Shown: positions 1 to 12,290, numbered from the stretch's first letter. The stretch is 64,000 nt of DNA from Debaryomyces hansenii CBS767 (GCF_000006445.2 NC_006044.2:1116001-1180000), one strand, 5' to 3'. The notes: generated by a model from the letters alone, not told the origin. Program-made: numbers and translations.

Positions 1-1157
1 TTATCAAGAGATTGCACTTATCCATTGGTCCTGCAAATATTTATATCAATCAGTTTCCTAGGGGCTTTTGGGTAATAAACTTAATGAATTTTGTGAATTT
101 TGTTTCCGGAGCAATTACAGCAATACTAGTTTTAATGGGACTCTGGTTTGATAATGAAGAGCATAATTTCTGGTCCTTTGAAATCACTGAAAACAAATCA
201 AGTTTGTTCTATATTAGTTTATTTGGTACAGTATGGGCCATCACTTCAAGCTCATTAACTTCTACAAATTCAAACACTTCTGAAAATTTAAATTCCCAGA
301 CTTCTTCCTTTTTTTATGACCCAGAGGCCAGCCTCCGATATGTCTCACAGTTCACGCATTATTTGCCTAGTTCATGGAATGGTAGGCTACATACTGTGCA
401 AGTCAAAAATGAATTTTGTGAGCTATTTTCAATGAAGATTATTATAATTATAAATGAAATCCTAAGCTTAATCTTGACCCCGTTTATTCTTTGGTTCAAA
501 GTTCTGAATAGTTCTGGCGCAATAATTGACTTCTTCAGAGAGTATTCTATTCATGTTGACGGACTTGGTTATGTTTGTTATTTTGCGATGTTTAATTTTG
601 AACAGAAGGATAAAAATATGATGATGAGTTTGAATAAATCAAAGAAACGCAAACCCAGAAAGTCAAGAGCAAATGCGAAGAAAAAAGCCTCCAGTAAATC
701 TAAGTCCCGTTCTGATGAAATCGAACTTGACAATGTGAATCTGAATAAAGCTGATAAGTCGAAATTAAGTGATTCGGAAACTTCTAGCAATTCTGATGAC
801 AATGATGACACTGATATTAATAATGACTATTATCAGGATGACAAAATGATCAAATCCTACATGTATTTCTTGGAAACCTGTGGTAATGACAAGGCAAAAC
901 AGGCATCTAAACTCACCAGCAATGAACAATTATCGACCAAGCCATCACGTATTGCAAAACCTGACAATTCTCAGTCGGTTGTAGGAGATCCAACGCCCTC
1001 ATTTTTGTATCAGCCGTTAACGTCTAATAGCATTGATGATTCTTCCTACAATATCAATTACAATATTGATGAACAAGAAGAAGAATCTAGTAAGGGTAAA
1101 AGATCTGGTGTATTGGGTATGATAAACCAATTTTATAAGCACGATAGAAATAGATGA
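1..1157 (+). CDS. ATG9: Autophagy scramblase Atg9, C-terminal part (5' end outside window)
   Basis: The reading frame is open from the left edge (first complete codon at base 3) to a TGA at 1155-1157, so only the last ~385 residues are present. Atg9 is the multispanning lipid scramblase of autophagy vesicles; it supplies membrane to the growing phagophore with Atg2 and Atg18. Family landmarks visible here are WNGRLH (about residue 120), a hydrophobic stretch rich in Ile/Leu, the FFREYS segment and DGLGYVC, all in the order seen in fungal Atg9. After the last conserved helix comes a basic Lys/Arg/Ser-rich stretch, then a long acidic, Ser/Asp/Asn-rich cytosolic tail, which is usual for yeast Atg9 and poorly conserved. 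NOP14 starts 135 bases downstream on the same strand. The identification is firm; N-terminal features cannot be judged. Confidence 0.93.
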   Translation, partial: IKRLHLSIGPANIYINQFPRGFWVINLMNFVNFVSGAITAILVLMGLWFDNEEHNFWSFEITENKSSLFYISLFGTVWAITSSSLTSTNSNTSENLNSQTSSFFYDPEASLRYVSQFTHYLPSSWNGRLHTVQVKNEFCELFSMKIIIIINEILSLILTPFILWFKVLNSSGAIIDFFREYSIHVDGLGYVCYFAMFNFEQKDKNMMMSLNKSKKRKPRKSRANAKKKASSKSKSRSDEIELDNVNLNKADKSKLSDSETSSNSDDNDDTDINNDYYQDDKMIKSYMYFLETCGNDKAKQASKLTSNEQLSTKPSRIAKPDNSQSVVGDPTPSFLYQPLTSNSIDDSSYNINYNIDEQEEESSKGKRSGVLGMINQFYKHDRNR

Positions 1158-1292
1158 TATTGGTTTTGTGACATTGGTCGTCTCCTAAAAAAATTAATTT
1201 CACGCCGCACGATGGAATTTTTTTATAACTATGTATATAGATGTCTATTAGTTTATCATAAGAAGTTATTAATATATTTATTTATTACAGGT

Positions 1293-3680
1293 ATGGCCGG
1301 ATCGCAGTTAAAGCAATTAAAGGCTGCATTAAAGGCTAATGGCTTAATTGGGCAAACCAATATTAAGAAGAAAAATAAAAAATCGAAAACACCATCAGAG
1401 ACAAGAAGAAACGACAAACAAGAAATCTTAAGTAATATCAGAAAAGATTTCAACTTGTTTGACGGTAAAATTAACAGAACCAAGCGTGATGTTACTATGA
1501 TTCAAGGTGGGAAGTTTGTTAAAGTTGGATCAAAGCAACACAGTGACGCTACCAGAGCGAAGTCTGACGTTGAAAACTCGATGAAACTTCAATACGAGTT
1601 AGATAAAAAGCAACACGGAAAAACAGGCGGATTGGTCGATAGAAGATTTGGTGAAAATAATCGTAATTTGACTGCTGAAGAAAAAATGTTGGAAAGATTC
1701 ACCAGAGAAAGACAGGGAACAAGCAAAAAGAAGATTAACTTTGCATTAGGAAGTGATGACGAGCAAGATGATGAAGACAATGATGGTTTTGTATTGACAC
1801 ATTCGGGAAAATCTTTATCTCTTGACAATGATTTAGACGATAGCAAATCGAATACTAAGTATTACGACGAGGACTCTTTAATGCCAGAAGAGGTTCAACC
1901 AAAGAGAAAATCTAAGCAGGAAGTAATGAAAGAAGTTATAGCCAAATCCAAATTCTACAAGCATCAAAGACAAATGGAATTTCAAAAAGCTCAAGATGAA
2001 ATTATGAATTTGGATGATGAATTTGGTGATATTATGACTGAATTCAACAACAACCCAGCAAAAAAGCCGCAATCATTTTCTAATAAAACTCCGGAAGAAA
2101 TCGAGTATGATAATAAAGTTAGGGAATTAACTTATGATAGACGTTCTGTTCCAGCAGATAGAACCAAAACAGCTGACGAATTACAAAAGGAGCATGACAC
2201 CAGATTGCAAAAATTAGAAGCTGACAGATTACGCAGAATGAATGGAGACTATGATGATAGAGAAGCAGAGGCAGATGACTTGGAGGGATTCTGGAATGGC
2301 AGTGAAGATGAGGAAGAGGGGTTCGCTATTGATAACAGCGCCGAGGAAGAAGGAAGTTCTAGTGGCAATGAAGATGATATGGATCAATCTAAACCATCTG
2401 GAAGGACTTTAAAAAAGACGATTATCCAAATACCAGGTACGCATGAAGATTTTATTGCTTCATTATCTTCAGTTGATGAGTCAAACCATTGTAATTACAT
2501 CAAGAAGGTTATTGAGACCTACCAACCAAGGCTCGCAGAGGGTAACAAGGAAAGAATGAATGTATTTGTTGGTATATTATTCAAACACATTTTACATTTG
2601 GCTAATGATCCATGTCCGCCAGCAGAAAATATTAATGAAACAATGAAAATCTTGAAAAAACTAAGTGAAAGCTATAATGAGAAATTAGTAGAAGTCATTA
2701 GAGTTGAAATTAATGACATCCAAGAAAGAATCTTTAATTTACAACCAAGGGATTTAGTGTACTTTGTGATGGTTGGCTATTTATTTTCAACATCCGATCA
2801 TTATCATTTAGTAGTAACCCCAACACTTATATTAATGAATGAAAGTATATCAAGTATTCCATATGATAAGAAAACCACAGTAAGTCGAATTGGTCAAGGT
2901 TTATTTATCGTTGATATTTTATTGAATTATCAAACCTTTTCCAAAAGATTTACTCCAGAAATTGTATGCTTTTTAGAAAAGGCTGCATTGTTATTAATCC
3001 CAGAACCAGAAAAGTTAACAAATCAAAGTTTATCCATTAACAAAATTATCAAATCAGATACAAACTTGAGAACAAAAGGTATCAAGCCAACTGAAGATTT
3101 GGTTAAAGTATCTGAATTATTTGGCAACGATAGTCAGGTATTAAAATTGAAATTAACCAATAAACTAATTGATATATTCGCTAGAATTCTAAGCATCTGG
3201 AGAGATAATGAGGTTATGATTGAGATCCTTTCATCATTTTCAAACTTGGCTAATCACTTATCTATTCACTATAATTCACCTAAGCTCAATCAATTGATAG
3301 AAAAAATGAGCAAAATTCAAAATAACTTAATTAAGGAGAGAAAGCCATTGACCTTGCAACATCACAAAGCTATTTCTATCGCTACATTTGCTCCTAAATT
3401 CGAAGAAAATTTCAACCCAGATAAGAAATCATACGATGTAAATAGAGAAAGACAAGAATTGAATAAAATTAAGAACCAAATTAAGAAAGAAAGAAAATCT
3501 ACACTTAAAGATATTAGAAAGGAATCTAAATTCACCGCAAGACAACAAATTGCTGATAAGAAAGACAAATACGATGAATACCACAAAAAGATGGCCAACA
3601 TTGTCAATTCTATTTCGACCATCGAAGGAGCTGAAAAGAATACATACGAACGTGAAAAGCAAAGAAGAAAAAATAAATAG
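1293..3680 (+). CDS. NOP14: Nop14, 40S ribosomal subunit processome protein
   Basis: A 795-residue nucleolar protein of the small-subunit processome, needed for 18S rRNA maturation (with Emg1 and Noc4 in S. cerevisiae, where Nop14 has about 810 residues). The start at 1293 gives MAGSQLKQLKAALK, the conserved N-terminus of the family. The frame stays open up to an ATG at 1212, but that adds 27 hydrophobic residues foreign to Nop14. Visible features are a Lys-rich N-terminus, the segment around FNLFDGKINRTKRD, acidic stretches near residues 160-190 and 330-370, a helical C-terminal domain and a very basic C-terminus ending in KQRRKNK, as expected for nucleolar localisation. The 135-bp gap after ATG9 must contain its promoter. 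Identity is from remembered family sequence. Confidence 0.93.
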   Translation: MAGSQLKQLKAALKANGLIGQTNIKKKNKKSKTPSETRRNDKQEILSNIRKDFNLFDGKINRTKRDVTMIQGGKFVKVGSKQHSDATRAKSDVENSMKLQYELDKKQHGKTGGLVDRRFGENNRNLTAEEKMLERFTRERQGTSKKKINFALGSDDEQDDEDNDGFVLTHSGKSLSLDNDLDDSKSNTKYYDEDSLMPEEVQPKRKSKQEVMKEVIAKSKFYKHQRQMEFQKAQDEIMNLDDEFGDIMTEFNNNPAKKPQSFSNKTPEEIEYDNKVRELTYDRRSVPADRTKTADELQKEHDTRLQKLEADRLRRMNGDYDDREAEADDLEGFWNGSEDEEEGFAIDNSAEEEGSSSGNEDDMDQSKPSGRTLKKTIIQIPGTHEDFIASLSSVDESNHCNYIKKVIETYQPRLAEGNKERMNVFVGILFKHILHLANDPCPPAENINETMKILKKLSESYNEKLVEVIRVEINDIQERIFNLQPRDLVYFVMVGYLFSTSDHYHLVVTPTLILMNESISSIPYDKKTTVSRIGQGLFIVDILLNYQTFSKRFTPEIVCFLEKAALLLIPEPEKLTNQSLSINKIIKSDTNLRTKGIKPTEDLVKVSELFGNDSQVLKLKLTNKLIDIFARILSIWRDNEVMIEILSSFSNLANHLSIHYNSPKLNQLIEKMSKIQNNLIKERKPLTLQHHKAISIATFAPKFEENFNPDKKSYDVNRERQELNKIKNQIKKERKSTLKDIRKESKFTARQQIADKKDKYDEYHKKMANIVNSISTIEGAEKNTYEREKQRRKNK

Positions 3681-4674
3681 TTTCATACATAGAATACTTA
3701 CTAAAACATTACGATGTGAATATAATTCAATATAGGAATACTGTTAAATAGAGTAGAATAACGGTCTAAGCATTCACTTCAGGCCTTGGTTGTGTATTCT
3801 TGGATCAAATAGACCCAAGTAAGCTACCATCCTGAATAATTCTTGAAGGTGGGGAACGAGACCTCACCAAAAAGTAAGAGTCATAGATGCTAACAGTATT
3901 TCCGTACTAAGCGACGATCTTCAACTTCTGCTAGACGTACAGGCAATTATTACAGTCATTCCATTCAGTCAGTAGCAATGCCATAAAACTGCTCTAATGT
4001 TTCCCCGAATTATAATTCCATCTTTTCTGTTTCTCAAGTCATGTAGAACCAATGACTGAGGTCATTAGTGGTGTATTAGTAGCTTTCATCATGGGGTGCA
4101 TTAACAGCTGCAGGTATACTTTGGTCAGCAACATTCTGCCGATAGTTACATTTTCGCAATGTCTGACTAATAACTTCTCTAAATGTAATGCCGATTCGTG
4201 GAAGGTACGGTAATTATAATTCATCTAAGTCACGCCAGCGTAACAAATAATCAATTTCTAGCATTGTTCATGCCGGAAGGGATAGCAATAGTAGAAAAAA
4301 ATGAAAACTTTCAGGAACCAGTTCTATTGTAGTATTATGAAGTACTCATTACTCTACAACTATTTTGTACCAGTTTTGGCCTACAAGACTAAATATCAAA
4401 AATTTTAACATGGATATAAATATATTAAAGACAATATATAAAGGTGAAAAATGAAAGAAATAATTAATACAATTGTCAAAATGATTAACAAATAGAAAAT
4501 AACAAACGGCTGACGAATGGAAAGCATTAGGCAAAATTATCCACCAGCAAAAAAAGATTTATCAGTAAAATAATTGAGCGATTTTTATATAGCCAAATTT
4601 TCTGTATCCGATTCCAACATATTGAATTCTTATGTGGCCAGCTTTAAGCGGCTGCAACAAGTATTCTAGCAATC
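3681..4674. other. Intergenic, convergent NOP14/NCE102
   Basis: About 990 bases between the 3' ends of NOP14 (+) and NCE102 (-). I see no conserved reading frame, no tRNA A/B boxes and no LTR-like ends. It is unusually long for a convergent gap, where only terminators are expected. A short inverted repeat (AATGAC...GTCATT) near 4052-4067 is the only structure noticed. Confidence 0.5.
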
Positions 4675-5190
4675 TTAAACTTGGGACATTGATGGAACAC
4701 CAACTCTGGCAGTAGATCTTCCAGATGATCCACCGAATAAACCACCCTTTGTAATGGAAATAACGGAGAAGACAGTGGAGAAAACAAAGATGAAGAAGGA
4801 GATGTAAAGGAAAGCAACAGAAGCTTGAGCTTTTCTACAACGACCTGAAGAACCTTGAGTAATGTTGTTATCATCAACGTAGTCTTTGTTGGAACATGAG
4901 TGACAACGGATACCAGCTGCAATGGCGGTGGCGGCAGCGAAGGTGAAGATAAGATTTAAGATATCTAAAGCAGCCAACACGATTGGCCATGCGAAAGCAG
5001 CAATAAAGTATGCTAAGATACCATAGAATGACGAAGTCAATATAGCGAAGGCAGCAGCAAATACACCGAAATTGATTTGAGGGTTGGATTGGGTGACGGT
5101 AGAAGCAGCTAACGAAGCCGTTAAACCCAATGCAATGACTAACAATACAAAGTTAGTCAAACGTAAAATACTATCTCCAAGGGCAAGCAT
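4675..5190 (-). CDS. NCE102: Nce102, MARVEL-domain eisosome/plasma membrane protein
   Basis: A 171-residue four-span membrane protein matching S. cerevisiae Nce102 (173 residues) from end to end: N-terminus MLALGDSILR, the GIRCHSCSN segment after the third membrane span, the ITQGSS...RCRKAQA stretch, and the C-terminus VGVPSMSQV. Nce102 belongs to the MARVEL family. It works as a sphingolipid sensor in the eisosome/MCC domain of the plasma membrane, where it promotes Pil1 assembly, and was first described in non-classical export. Its paralogue in baker's yeast is Fhn1; a single CTG-clade gene could correspond to either. The upstream side is an exceptionally long gap (5191-6943). Confidence 0.93.
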   Translation of the reverse strand: MLALGDSILRLTNFVLLVIALGLTASLAASTVTQSNPQINFGVFAAAFAILTSSFYGILAYFIAAFAWPIVLAALDILNLIFTFAAATAIAAGIRCHSCSNKDYVDDNNITQGSSGRCRKAQASVAFLYISFFIFVFSTVFSVISITKGGLFGGSSGRSTARVGVPSMSQV

Positions 5191-6943
5191 TGTGTATTAA
5201 TATGGTTTCAAAATGAATTAATTATAATTAAATACCAATTGATTATAGAAGAACCAGAAAATATAAAAACTAAAAAACTGGGTCACTATAAGGATACAAG
5301 GTCAATTTTATAAAAAAAAATCATGGTATTGACTTTTTTCAAATTAGTTTATACGCATTACCTAATTGGGCAGGTGCCTATTTTGCCTGGTCATGAAATA
5401 ATTACGGCTGATACAATAGAGCAAATATACCTTAACTATGGTAGTGCAATGGCTTTCCGGTGCCCATCGGTTCAACCGGTATACACTTGCGCGAGTCCAA
5501 GCGTGAGATATGTTGCTATCTTCGTTAAATTGACCCTTCGCTCAGCAACCTTGCTGCCTAACTACTGACGTTCGCTACAATTTAGGTTTAGATGGAACCA
5601 CTTTCTATTTGCCATATTATATTCTGCTGACTCCTGTCTTTTCTGCTTGTACCTTTCCGGAGACTAACGGCCAACTATCCTACACTAGTACTATATTCTA
5701 TGTGATTTTGTCTTTTCATCCTACTTCTGTTTCCGGTCTGGCAAGCATCGCTGCAGAAGAATATCTACCAGCACTAATTCGGAAATATATAAAACTAATT
5801 GGGATGCTTATATAAGTTTCTCGACTCCCGGGCATGCCTTTAACGTACATGAATAATTGTAAATTATAAATTGTCGCCTCAATGGGGCAACTATTCGACA
5901 ATGTCGCGCTATTCCGCATTATGTGGTTTTGTGCGGCTCATGTCTGTTGTTCCGTCTATTTTGATTGCTCTCTAATCTGGGACCTCATCGGCATTCTAGC
6001 TGCATTATCACCGCCATATGCATGGAAAAACCACCGGCATTTCAGACGAGAACGGCAGAAACGTAGTATTTGTGGACCATAACTAGGTTTAAATTAGGAA
6101 TATTTGCATTCTGAAAACTTCATATGATACGGAATAATATTTTAAATCATATCCCAACATATTAGTGAAATAGGAATAGTCTATGAGACACAATGGCAGA
6201 AAGAAACGACGGATACGAAATTTATGCAAATGAAATTTATTTATTTGTAGTTTGGACTAATTGAGAATATATGAAGTACGTAGCCGATGGAACGTTATGG
6301 TATTTGTTTATGAAACGGACAATTGAAGAAAGATACTGGCCAATCGAAGGACCAATTACGGGAAAGAACATGGAACACAGAACAATGCGTTGGACTAGGT
6401 GGTTGATGAATGCGTCAATGTGATGATAGCCAAAAAGAGGAAGTGAAGATGGCTAATGAAAACAAGCCAATGCACCGAAGTCTTAGAAGATAGGAACAGC
6501 GACAAGTCGCAGGAAGGGCTTAAGCGGAGAAGGGCTAGACATAGGGTGTTATCAACCTATTCTTTCAACTAGAAATGCTACCTAATCGCTATGTAAGAGC
6601 CAAGGAATGATAAAACCGAACACGGCTAAACTTAACTATCCGCGATTCAAGATGAAATTGGTGCAAATCGGTTACTATATGAATTGGGCCGGCTCATTCT
6701 GATAAAATCAAATTAGAGAGAGGATTTGGTCTGCTGCAACTAAAAACCGGACACAATGTTATTTGTACCAAATTAATGCATAGTGATAGCCTTGCAATAG
6801 CTGTTAAGAAGCCAGTGTATGTTATTTCAATATACGAACGTTGCTAACGTGGTACTTGTAAAAGAGGATGACGAAGATTAACTTCGTGCCTACGCACCCT
6901 CCAAAATAAAATAGTATATGTAATTAGGGCCATATATAAATAG
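5191..6943. other. Long intergenic region between NCE102 and the glucose sensor
   Basis: 1753 bases without a supportable gene, the longest gap in the window. NCE102 (-) reads away from its right end, so the left part is its promoter; the sensor gene (-) ends at 6944, so the right part is that gene's 3' flank. Reading frames of 60-80 codons occur at 5323-5568 and 5609-5815, but they have no recognisable motif. Composition between about 5440 and 6080 is more mixed (more C and G) than in most gaps here, which may mark decayed coding DNA. Confidence 0.4.
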
Positions 6944-9139
6944 CTACGAACTAGAGTCCTTGGTATCAACCGGTGAGCCCTTAGTAGTTTCTGGTTCTGT
7001 TTCGCTATCTTCGTCACCGACTTCATCGTCGTCGCTTTCGTCGTCCGTGTCTGAATCGCTTGGTGGAGCGTCAAAAAATGGCGCCGCTATAACAGTCATA
7101 TTCGTGCTTGGTTTTAGAGGCGCCGTAGTTGTGCCTGGGTATTTCTGCGACATCGCTAAATCATATTCATCATTGAGGTACTTCAAGTCCTCCTCAGTAA
7201 AATTACCCCGTGAGTGGGCATTATGCATGGAATTAAGATGACTTAGCTTATTGTCAGTAATTAAGGACGTTGAAGTTTGAGAGGTGTCATGATGGCTGCC
7301 TTCTTTTTGCAAGCTATGTAAGTATCTTTCATAATCATTGAGTGGTGAAGATGAGTCGGAATCGCTTGAAGAATCTGAACTGAATGATCGCAGAGGTGAA
7401 ATAATATTCTTATAAGGGATAAGAGTTATATTCCTATTATCCAAATTGTTGTGTAAGACGTTTCCGTTCTCTAAACCAAAATCATGGTGATTTTCTTCGC
7501 TATTCTCATCATCATCGCCATTATTGTTACTTCCACTTGATTTCTCAATCGCAATATGCGATCGGTTGGGATTAAGAAGCTCTGAGATCGGTGTTGAAAT
7601 TTGATTGGCGTATACAATCTTTTGAGATTTGAACTTAGTCGAAGCTCTAGCGTTCACACAGTTTTTGTACATGAAATCAATTTCTTCCAATTTTAATCCT
7701 TTCGTTTCGTAAACCATAAAGTACACAAATACGACGCCTAGAGCATTACAACCACCCCAGATAAAAAAAATTTTGTTACCCAATGCTGCGGTATGTTTAC
7801 CAGTATCAATCAAATATGGCGTTATAAATGCAAAGGTAAAATTAACTAACCAATTTGTCGCTGCCGTTAGCGATATTGCTTTTTGTCTAATACCAATACC
7901 AAATATATCTGAAGAGAGCGCCCATACGGCACCGCCCCATGATGATGCAAAAAATGCAATAAAGACACACGAAAATGACACACATATTATAGAACTGATT
8001 GACTCATCTGACATACTAACACCAACAATTGCTATTATGAAATTTGAAACAGCCATTCCAATGCCGCCAAATAATAATAGTTTCCTTCTTCCTATGACTT
8101 CAATCAAAATTATCCCTGGTATTGTAAAAAGTGTGTTAACTGCATAAGTTACAAATGACATTAAGTAATAATTCTTAATTCCTGAACTTGCGAAGAAATT
8201 AACCCCGTAATAGAAAATAAAATTGATTCCTGAACTTTGTTGAAATGCCTGGACCCCAATACCTGTGAGCATCCTCGTGAGTTGCTTATTTCTTCCTCCA
8301 CCACTCTTAAAGCAATCTATATAGGATGCCTTTCCAAACGATAACTCGTAGTCATAGTTGGCCTTGATTTCAACTAGTTCTTCTATCAAATCAGGGTCAT
8401 CTGTCGGCACTTTTCTTAGTCTAGCTAAGCATTTCAATGCTTCTTGGATATTATCCTTCTGTACATGGAATCGAGGAGATTCGGGTAAAAAAAGCATCCC
8501 GACAGACAAAATAATTGCCCACAAGAACTGTATTCCCACCGGTATTCTATACGAGCCCGAATTCATAATGTTTTTTGCCCCCTGACATATAGCACTAGCA
8601 ATCAACAACCCCCATGTTATCGCCCATTGGTAAGTATACACAATGGAACCTCTTACCCATTTTGGCGAAGCTTCAGCTTGATACAACGGCACAATGGCTG
8701 AGAGTATACCCACTGACAACCCCGAAACAGCTCTCCCAACACATAAAAGCACCACCTCTGTGGATGACACCTGCAAGATGTTTCCCACATTAAATATGAG
8801 AGCTGACGATACAATGATCGAAAACTTTCTACCCCACGTATCCGATATCAACGGCGCTATCAACGCCCCAAAAAATGTTCCGAGTGACAAGATGGCCGTT
8901 ATCAACGCTCGCTCGTGTACGCTGAAGCTATGTCCATTCGCCGGGAAGTTATCCTTCACGTACGTCATCTCCATAATATCGTTAATGAGCCCAGTATCGT
9001 ACCCATACAAAAATCCCCCTACCGCCGCCACTAGCCCCACTGTAATGGCACTCGACGAAGACGACTTCTGTTGCATCTTTTTGTAATATTCCTCCTCCGT
9101 CGAGTGATCATACATGATCCTATCTAGAAATGGCCACAT
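6944..9139 (-). CDS. HGT4: Glucose sensor of the Snf3/Rgt2/Hgt4 family
   Basis: A 731-residue protein with a 12-span sugar-transporter core (about residues 30-500) and a cytosolic tail of roughly 225 residues. Ordinary hexose carriers lack such a tail; Snf3, Rgt2 and C. albicans Hgt4 have one. Sugar-porter motifs are clear: GYDTG in span 1, DTWGRK, PESPR (219-223), QQSSGINFIFYYG, ETKGLKLEEID. The loop YQAEASPKWVRG aligns with Snf3; Arg163 appears to be the arginine whose change to Lys makes Snf3/Rgt2 signal without glucose. The tail is Ser/Asp-rich and ends acidic. Sensors of this type signal through Yck1/2 and Std1/Mth1 to inactivate the Rgt1 repressor. The gene is divergent from NUS1. The start at 9139 is the first in-frame ATG; Met9 is an alternative. 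Confidence 0.9.
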   Translation of the reverse strand: MWPFLDRIMYDHSTEEEYYKKMQQKSSSSSAITVGLVAAVGGFLYGYDTGLINDIMEMTYVKDNFPANGHSFSVHERALITAILSLGTFFGALIAPLISDTWGRKFSIIVSSALIFNVGNILQVSSTEVVLLCVGRAVSGLSVGILSAIVPLYQAEASPKWVRGSIVYTYQWAITWGLLIASAICQGAKNIMNSGSYRIPVGIQFLWAIILSVGMLFLPESPRFHVQKDNIQEALKCLARLRKVPTDDPDLIEELVEIKANYDYELSFGKASYIDCFKSGGGRNKQLTRMLTGIGVQAFQQSSGINFIFYYGVNFFASSGIKNYYLMSFVTYAVNTLFTIPGIILIEVIGRRKLLLFGGIGMAVSNFIIAIVGVSMSDESISSIICVSFSCVFIAFFASSWGGAVWALSSDIFGIGIRQKAISLTAATNWLVNFTFAFITPYLIDTGKHTAALGNKIFFIWGGCNALGVVFVYFMVYETKGLKLEEIDFMYKNCVNARASTKFKSQKIVYANQISTPISELLNPNRSHIAIEKSSGSNNNGDDDENSEENHHDFGLENGNVLHNNLDNRNITLIPYKNIISPLRSFSSDSSSDSDSSSPLNDYERYLHSLQKEGSHHDTSQTSTSLITDNKLSHLNSMHNAHSRGNFTEEDLKYLNDEYDLAMSQKYPGTTTAPLKPSTNMTVIAAPFFDAPPSDSDTDDESDDDEVGDEDSETEPETTKGSPVDTKDSSS

Positions 9140-9815
9140 TTCGTATTATTTTTCTCCTTCTCTCGATATCTATTTGTTATCAACAAACTCTTCCCTCCGT
9201 TAAGCTATAGTCCATTCGAGTCTATCTTCTCGATATTCTTTCGCTTTCGTCTCTTTGTTTCCTATTTTCTCCACCTAGGCGTCAACTATTAATTAATTTC
9301 TCGTAATGGATAAAGAGACACCCACTAAACTGATTAGAAACTCTTTTTTTTTGTTTTGCACCCAAGAAACTATATATGCGTTTCCTATCGATATACTGAT
9401 GCTACTTGTATCGATCCTAACAATATCTATCCTCTATTATTCTTTGATTTATACCATATATGGCACTTTTTTAATTAATTAGTCTTACCGGTATCGCAAG
9501 ATCGCGCGAAAACCGAAATTTTTCCAAAACCCCAATGATCATCGATTTCTGACCCACAATAGACCCTTCTTGAGTAATAAAAATGACTATTGAATGTGTC
9601 CCTATGGTATCTAGTATTTGGAACTTGAATTAGATCAATAGGATATCTCTAGCGCATAGCAGAGTGCAAATGGTCTCCAATCATCGATCGTGAGTGGTAT
9701 TTCCTGTATATAGATCAGGTTGCAATAGAAAAAACACCATTGAGCGGTTAATATAAAAAGAATATATCGTCTTTTTGTAAGAATTGGTGTTCAAAAAGGC
9801 CGATACACACGCGAT
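9140..9815. promoter_or_regulatory. Divergent promoter region HGT4 / NUS1
   Basis: 676 bases serving both flanking genes. The left half (9140-9300) is rich in CT/TC runs. Between about 9480 and 9520 there is a GC-containing stretch with CGCGCGAAAAC, which resembles cell-cycle box elements. No other binding site can be assigned by eye. Confidence 0.5.
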
Positions 9816-10874
9816 ATGACTACAGATAGAGCGCAGACAACAGCCGAAAGAAACATGACGGTAGAAAAGGACAGAAACGGCAGTTCTGGGCCATTGGAAA
9901 CGGATTTGGGCCAGGAGCAGAGAGGACGCCAACGACCACCCAACCGGGATGGAACACATAGCTTTATCAAGGATTTGAGTGGATTGACGCGCAGTTTGGT
10001 ACACGGAGACGAGAAGTGCAGGGACACGGTTTCGGGATCGTTTTTGAACTTGTTGACGTTCTACTTGAGTCACACGGTGTTGCTTGTGATCTTCTTCTGT
10101 ATCTCGATATACAAGAACATCGAATACATATACCGAAGGATCTACTTGAAGTTTTTAACGCTTGCCTACTATCCTAATAAGACGCCGCAGTTGATTCGGG
10201 ACGATGTGAACAAGTTAACCAAGTTGCCTAAACGGGTGTCGTGTATTTTAGACTTGAAGGACGATGATGATGAAAATGGAGGGGTCGAAGGGCTCATCAA
10301 CGACATCAGCGAACTCACAGCCTGGTCCATCCTGGCGGGTATTCCCGTGTTGTCTATCTATGAGTATACGGGGATAGTGCAGCATCACTTGCCCGAATTG
10401 TGTCGGTATATTGTCAAGAACTTGTCGGTGTACTTTGGGACCGAGTCTATTCCGGTATTTTCTATTAGAATCCCCCATTCGAATACCGTCATATACAGTA
10501 ACAATCTTCAACAGTCTCCTACGTTTGAAGTGCCTGCATCGATCGATTTGGAGATCTCGTTGTTGTCAAAGATCGACGGAAAGCCTACAATCATCGAGTT
10601 GACCAAGAGTATGTGCGAATTGGCTGTCAACAAGGAATTATCCATTAAAGACATCACCATTGACTTGATCGACGAAGAATTGATCGAATTGGTGGGAGTC
10701 GAACCAGACTTGTTGATCTGCTTCGGCCCATCATTGGACTTGCAAGACTACCCTCCATGGCACATCCGATTATCGGAAATCTTCTGGGAAATCGATAACC
10801 AAGATGTCAACTACTCAATCTTTATTCGGGCATTGCAAAAGTATTCGAACTGCAAAGTCAATGTCGGAAAATAA
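9816..10874 (+). CDS. NUS1: Nus1, regulatory subunit of dehydrodolichyl diphosphate synthase
   Basis: A 352-residue protein of the NgBR/Nus1 family (S. cerevisiae Nus1 has 375). With the catalytic partner Rer2 or Srt1 it makes the long-chain polyprenyl diphosphate precursor of dolichol at the ER, which feeds N- and O-glycosylation and GPI assembly. Visible parts: a polar N-terminus, one membrane span near residues 75-95 (LLTFYLSHTVLLVIFFC), then a divergent cis-prenyltransferase fold with the segment AWSILAGIPVLSIYEYTG. The Leu before AGIP is a CTG codon and should be Ser. The protein ends NVGK, so the RxG motif of animal NgBR is replaced by NxG, which I recall as the fungal form. The many acidic/basic changes in the catalytic core fit a non-catalytic subunit. 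Confidence 0.88.
   Translation: MTTDRAQTTAERNMTVEKDRNGSSGPLETDLGQEQRGRQRPPNRDGTHSFIKDLSGLTRSLVHGDEKCRDTVSGSFLNLLTFYLSHTVLLVIFFCISIYKNIEYIYRRIYLKFLTLAYYPNKTPQLIRDDVNKLTKLPKRVSCILDLKDDDDENGGVEGLINDISELTAWSILAGIPVLSIYEYTGIVQHHLPELCRYIVKNLSVYFGTESIPVFSIRIPHSNTVIYSNNLQQSPTFEVPASIDLEISLLSKIDGKPTIIELTKSMCELAVNKELSIKDITIDLIDEELIELVGVEPDLLICFGPSLDLQDYPPWHIRLSEIFWEIDNQDVNYSIFIRALQKYSNCKVNVGK

Positions 10875-12290
<1,416 letters not shown>

Noticed and set aside
1212..1292. In-frame extension of NOP14 and a possible 5' UTR intron ending TTTATTACAG at 1290
   Set aside because: The 27 added residues are hydrophobic and unlike Nop14; there is no TACTAAC branch site and no consensus donor, so 1293 is the better start.
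5455..5500. GGTTCAACC, like a tRNA B box
   Set aside because: The match to GGTTCRANYCC is incomplete and no A box or cloverleaf could be built around it.
5323..5815. Frames of 81 and 68 codons on the + strand
   Set aside because: No motif, odd composition and no plausible family; could be decayed DNA but is not supportable as a gene.
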